Below are positions 13,308 to 15,530 of a stretch of DNA of 15,530 bases, in pieces. The DNA is taken from contig DDXV01000051.1 of NCBI GenBank assembly GCA_002347815.1, forward strand, positions 1-15,530. Direction: 5' to 3'. A model generated the notes under the pieces. The model saw nothing but the letters and a program-made list of their open reading frames with translations, was not told the DNA's origin and made no database searches. Position 1 is the stretch's first letter, and every line of letters begins with the position of its first letter. The DNA comes from Syntrophaceae bacterium UBA2251 (GTDB lineage Bacteria; Desulfobacterota; Syntrophia; Syntrophales; UBA2251). The position numbers and the translations under genes are program-made.

Positions 13308-14333
13308 ATGAAATTCATCGACGAAGCCAAGATCTACGTCAAGGGGGGAGACGGGGGGCGCGGTTGCGTCAGCTTCCGTCGGGAAAAATACGTCCCCCGG
13401 GGCGGACCCAACGGGGGCGACGGCGGCAAGGGCGGAGACATCGTCCTCGTCGCCTCCAGGAGCCATCAGACCCTCCTCGACCTGAAGTACCGGCAGCACC
13501 ACATCGCGAAGCACGGCGGCCACGGCGAGGGGAGCGACCGGACGGGGCGGAACTCCGAGGACATCCGCATCCCCGTTCCCGCCGGCACCGTCGTGAAGGA
13601 CGCGGAGACCGGGGAGGTCCTGGCCGACATGGTCCACGACGGCGAGACGTTCATCGTCGCCCGGGGCGGCATCGGCGGGCGGGGCAACGCCCGCTTCGCG
13701 ACTCCGACGAACCAGGCGCCCCGCTACGCGCAGCCCGGGATGCCGGGGGAGGAGCGCTGGATCCTCCTGGAGCTGAAGCTCCTGGCGGACGTCGGAATCA
13801 TCGGCCTCCCCAACGCGGGAAAATCGACGTTCATCTCCCGCGTCTCGGCCGCCCGGCCCAAGATCGCCGACTACCCCTTCACCACCCTGACGCCCAATCT
13901 CGGCGTCGTCAAGGTCGGCGACCGCGCCCCGTTCGTCGTGGCCGACATCCCCGGCCTGATCCCCGGGGCGCACCGGGGGCTCGGGATGGGCATCAAGTTT
14001 CTCCGCCACGTGGAGCGGACCTCCGTCCTGCTCCACCTGCTCGACCTCTCCGGGGATGCGGCCACGGCCGGCGAGACGATGACGCTGATCAACGCGGAGC
14101 TCCATCACTTCAGCCCGGCCCTCGGGGCCAGGCCCCAGGTGGTGGCCATCAGCAAGATCGACCTGACCGACACCCGGGAGCGCCTGGCAGCGGCGGTGGA
14201 TGCCCTCCTGCGGCAGGGCATCCGGGCGTTCCCCTTCTCCGCCGTGACCGGCGAGGGGCTCCCCGCGCTGCTCCACGCCCTGGCCGACGCCCTCGATGCC
14301 GCGCGGGAGAAAAACGAGGAGGAAACCCCATGA
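13308..14333 (+). CDS. obgE: Obg family GTPase, ribosome assembly factor
   Basis: This 341-aa protein has the glycine-rich Obg fold (about 1-158, KGGDGGRGCVSFRREKYVPRGGP type) followed by a G domain. G1 is GLPNAGKST (166-174), the switch II/G3 motif is DIPG (213-216), G4 is SKID (282-285) and G5 is SAV (311-313). Obg binds 50S precursors and links GTP or ppGpp level to ribosome maturation. G4 has Ser where NKxD or TKxD is usual. There is no C-terminal OCT domain, and the length fits the short Obg form. The start lies 3 nt after the cyclase stop with no good Shine-Dalgarno, so reinitiation after the cyclase is likely. It overlaps proB by ATGA. Confidence 0.97.
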   Translation: MKFIDEAKIYVKGGDGGRGCVSFRREKYVPRGGPNGGDGGKGGDIVLVASRSHQTLLDLKYRQHHIAKHGGHGEGSDRTGRNSEDIRIPVPAGTVVKDAETGEVLADMVHDGETFIVARGGIGGRGNARFATPTNQAPRYAQPGMPGEERWILLELKLLADVGIIGLPNAGKSTFISRVSAARPKIADYPFTTLTPNLGVVKVGDRAPFVVADIPGLIPGAHRGLGMGIKFLRHVERTSVLLHLLDLSGDAATAGETMTLINAELHHFSPALGARPQVVAISKIDLTDTRERLAAAVDALLRQGIRAFPFSAVTGEGLPALLHALADALDAAREKNEEETP

Positions 14334-15460
14334 ATCCCATTCGCCAAACCGTCCTGGCACCGGTCCGGAAGGTCCTCATCAAGGTCGGCAGCGCCGTCCT
14401 GACGGGGGCGGACGGCCTCGACCTGACCATCGTCCAGCAGCTCGTCGACGACATCGCCCTCCTGACGCAGTCCGGCCACCAGGTCGTTCTCGTCACCTCC
14501 GGGGCCATCGCCTCCGGGAAACACCGGATGGGCATCACGGGCGAACTCAAGAGCATGCCCCAGAAGCAGGCCGCCGCCGCCATCGGCCAGGGGCGGCTCA
14601 TGCGGGTCTACTCCAACGCCTTCGGGCGCCACGGGCTCTACGTGGCCCAGCTCCTGCTCACCCTGAGCGACCTGACGGACCGCAAGCGCTTCCTCAACAT
14701 CCGCAACACCCTCTCCACGCTGATGGAGTGGGGCGTCATCGCCGTCATCAACGAGAACGACTCGGTCGCGGTGGACGAGATCAAGTTCGGCGACAACGAC
14801 CACCTGGCCGCGATGATCGCCAACATCGTCGAGGCCCACCTGCTCGTCAACCTGACGAGCACGGAGGGGCTCTACGACTGCAACCCCGGGGCCTCGCGCG
14901 AGGCCAGGCTGATCCCCCTGGTCCGGGAGTTTACGGAGGACATCCTGGAGGCCGCCACGGCGGAGACCTCCGACATCGGCACGGGGGGAATGCGCAGCAA
15001 GATCCTGGCCGCGCAGAAGGTCACGGCCTTCGGGATCCCCTACATCATCGCCCCGGGCAAGCGCCCCGGCGTCCTCGGCGCCCTCTTCGCCGGCGAGGCG
15101 GTGGGGACCCTCTTCCTGCCCATGCAGAAACACCTGACGAGCCGCAAGCACTGGATCGCCTTCACCCTGCGGGGCAAGGGGAAGCTCGTCATCGACGACG
15201 GGGCGAAGCGGGCCCTGCTGGAGCAGGGGAAAAGCCTCCTGCCCTCCGGGGTCGTGGACGTGGAGGGGGATTTCGGGATCGGCGACCCGGTGGTCTGCGT
15301 GGATGCGTGCGGGGCGCCGGTCGCCAAGGGCCTCGTGAACTACGCCGCGGACGAGATCCGGAAGATCATGGGGCTCAAGACGGCCCGGATCGCGCAGGTG
15401 CTGGGCCACAAGGACTACGACGAGATCATCCACCGGGACAATCTGGCGATCAGGAAGTGA
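14330..15460 (+). CDS. proB: Glutamate 5-kinase with C-terminal PUA domain
   Basis: This 376-aa cytoplasmic enzyme makes gamma-glutamyl phosphate from glutamate and ATP, the first step of proline synthesis. The amino-acid kinase domain (about 12-258) shows KVGSAVLTG near the N-terminus, SGAIASGKHRMG, and the NENDSVAVDEIKFGDND block that binds glutamate. The PUA domain occupies about 280-370. The length matches the PUA-containing form (E. coli 367 aa). The ATG overlaps the obgE stop (ATGA) and is preceded by GAGGAGG. The obgE-proB order is common in Deltaproteobacteria. proA does not follow within the remaining 70 bp, where only a short possible ORF start (ATG at 15512) is seen. Confidence 0.97.
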   Translation: MNPIRQTVLAPVRKVLIKVGSAVLTGADGLDLTIVQQLVDDIALLTQSGHQVVLVTSGAIASGKHRMGITGELKSMPQKQAAAAIGQGRLMRVYSNAFGRHGLYVAQLLLTLSDLTDRKRFLNIRNTLSTLMEWGVIAVINENDSVAVDEIKFGDNDHLAAMIANIVEAHLLVNLTSTEGLYDCNPGASREARLIPLVREFTEDILEAATAETSDIGTGGMRSKILAAQKVTAFGIPYIIAPGKRPGVLGALFAGEAVGTLFLPMQKHLTSRKHWIAFTLRGKGKLVIDDGAKRALLEQGKSLLPSGVVDVEGDFGIGDPVVCVDACGAPVAKGLVNYAADEIRKIMGLKTARIAQVLGHKDYDEIIHRDNLAIRK

Positions 15461-15530
15461 ACCGGCATCGCCCCCGGGAAAGGGTGAGACGGACCGCCCG
15501 ATGGCGTTTATATGAAAATGAAAAATAACC

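Noticed and set aside
10593..14360. 1255-codon open frame on the minus strand opposite the cyclase and obgE
   Set aside because: It runs through two well-supported plus-strand genes and their terminator region with no recognisable motif; it is a shadow caused by codon bias.
11933..15460. Plus-strand 1175-codon open frame that ends as ProB
   Set aside because: Only the part from 14330 is real ProB. The upstream extension is an out-of-frame reading of the cyclase and obgE, rich in Arg, Pro and Gly, and a true obgE-proB ATGA overlap gives a normal ProB start.

Overview
The window reads as a piece of chromosome from a GC-rich Gram-negative bacterium, most likely a member of the former Deltaproteobacteria (Desulfobacterota, Syntrophales-like). 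This is inferred from the fused B12-binding radical SAM/DUF2344 gene beside rplU-rpmA, an OmpH/Skp-like periplasmic protein, a multi-GAF class III cyclase, an MJ0042 zinc-ribbon/DUF3426 protein, a YkgJ-type cysteine-cluster protein, and a giant Gly/Ser/Thr-rich exported-type protein. No taxonomic marker such as 16S rRNA is present, so the assignment is an inference. No tRNA, rRNA, CRISPR array or intact transposon was seen.

Layout. (1) Positions 2-3256 (+) hold the C-terminal 1084 residues of a very large glycine-rich repetitive protein, cut by the left edge and closed by two hairpins, the second a strong terminator. (2) 3555-4085 (+) is a monocistronic OmpH/Skp-family chaperone gene with its own sigma70-like promoter and a strong terminator. 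(3) On the minus strand, 5713-4147 holds hpt (hypoxanthine phosphoribosyltransferase) followed by the zinc-ribbon/DUF3426 membrane protein. An imperfect 68-bp tandem duplication lies in the hpt leader. (4) 6803-5985 (-) is a YkgJ-like cysteine-rich protein with a TTG start. Its predicted 5' UTR is made almost entirely of a paired inverted REP-like element (6818-6890). (5) 7025-9891 (+) is a two-gene unit with an ATGA overlap: an unrecognised 128-aa protein and the 827-aa radical SAM/DUF2344 fusion. (6) 9986-10573 (+) is rplU-rpmA with its own promoter and terminator. (7) 10734-15460 (+) is a tight three-gene unit: a membrane-anchored triple-GAF adenylate cyclase, obgE and proB. The cyclase-obgE gap is 3 nt and obgE-proB overlap by ATGA, apparently behind one promoter at 10665-10693.

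How the genes relate. The right half is the widely conserved ribosome-assembly neighbourhood (radical SAM, L21, L27, Obg). Two features stand out there: no ribonuclease G gene lies between the radical SAM gene and rplU, and a 2.6-kb signalling gene is inserted between rpmA and obgE, so obgE-proB transcription may depend on the cyclase promoter. The left half is a set of envelope and housekeeping genes that look independent of each other.

I do not see a clear new defence or mobile system. The points most worth checking are the REP pair placed as a 5' UTR, the unrecognised gene coupled to the radical SAM enzyme, the cyclase with Lys at the transition-state Arg position, the hpt leader duplication, and the truncated giant protein.
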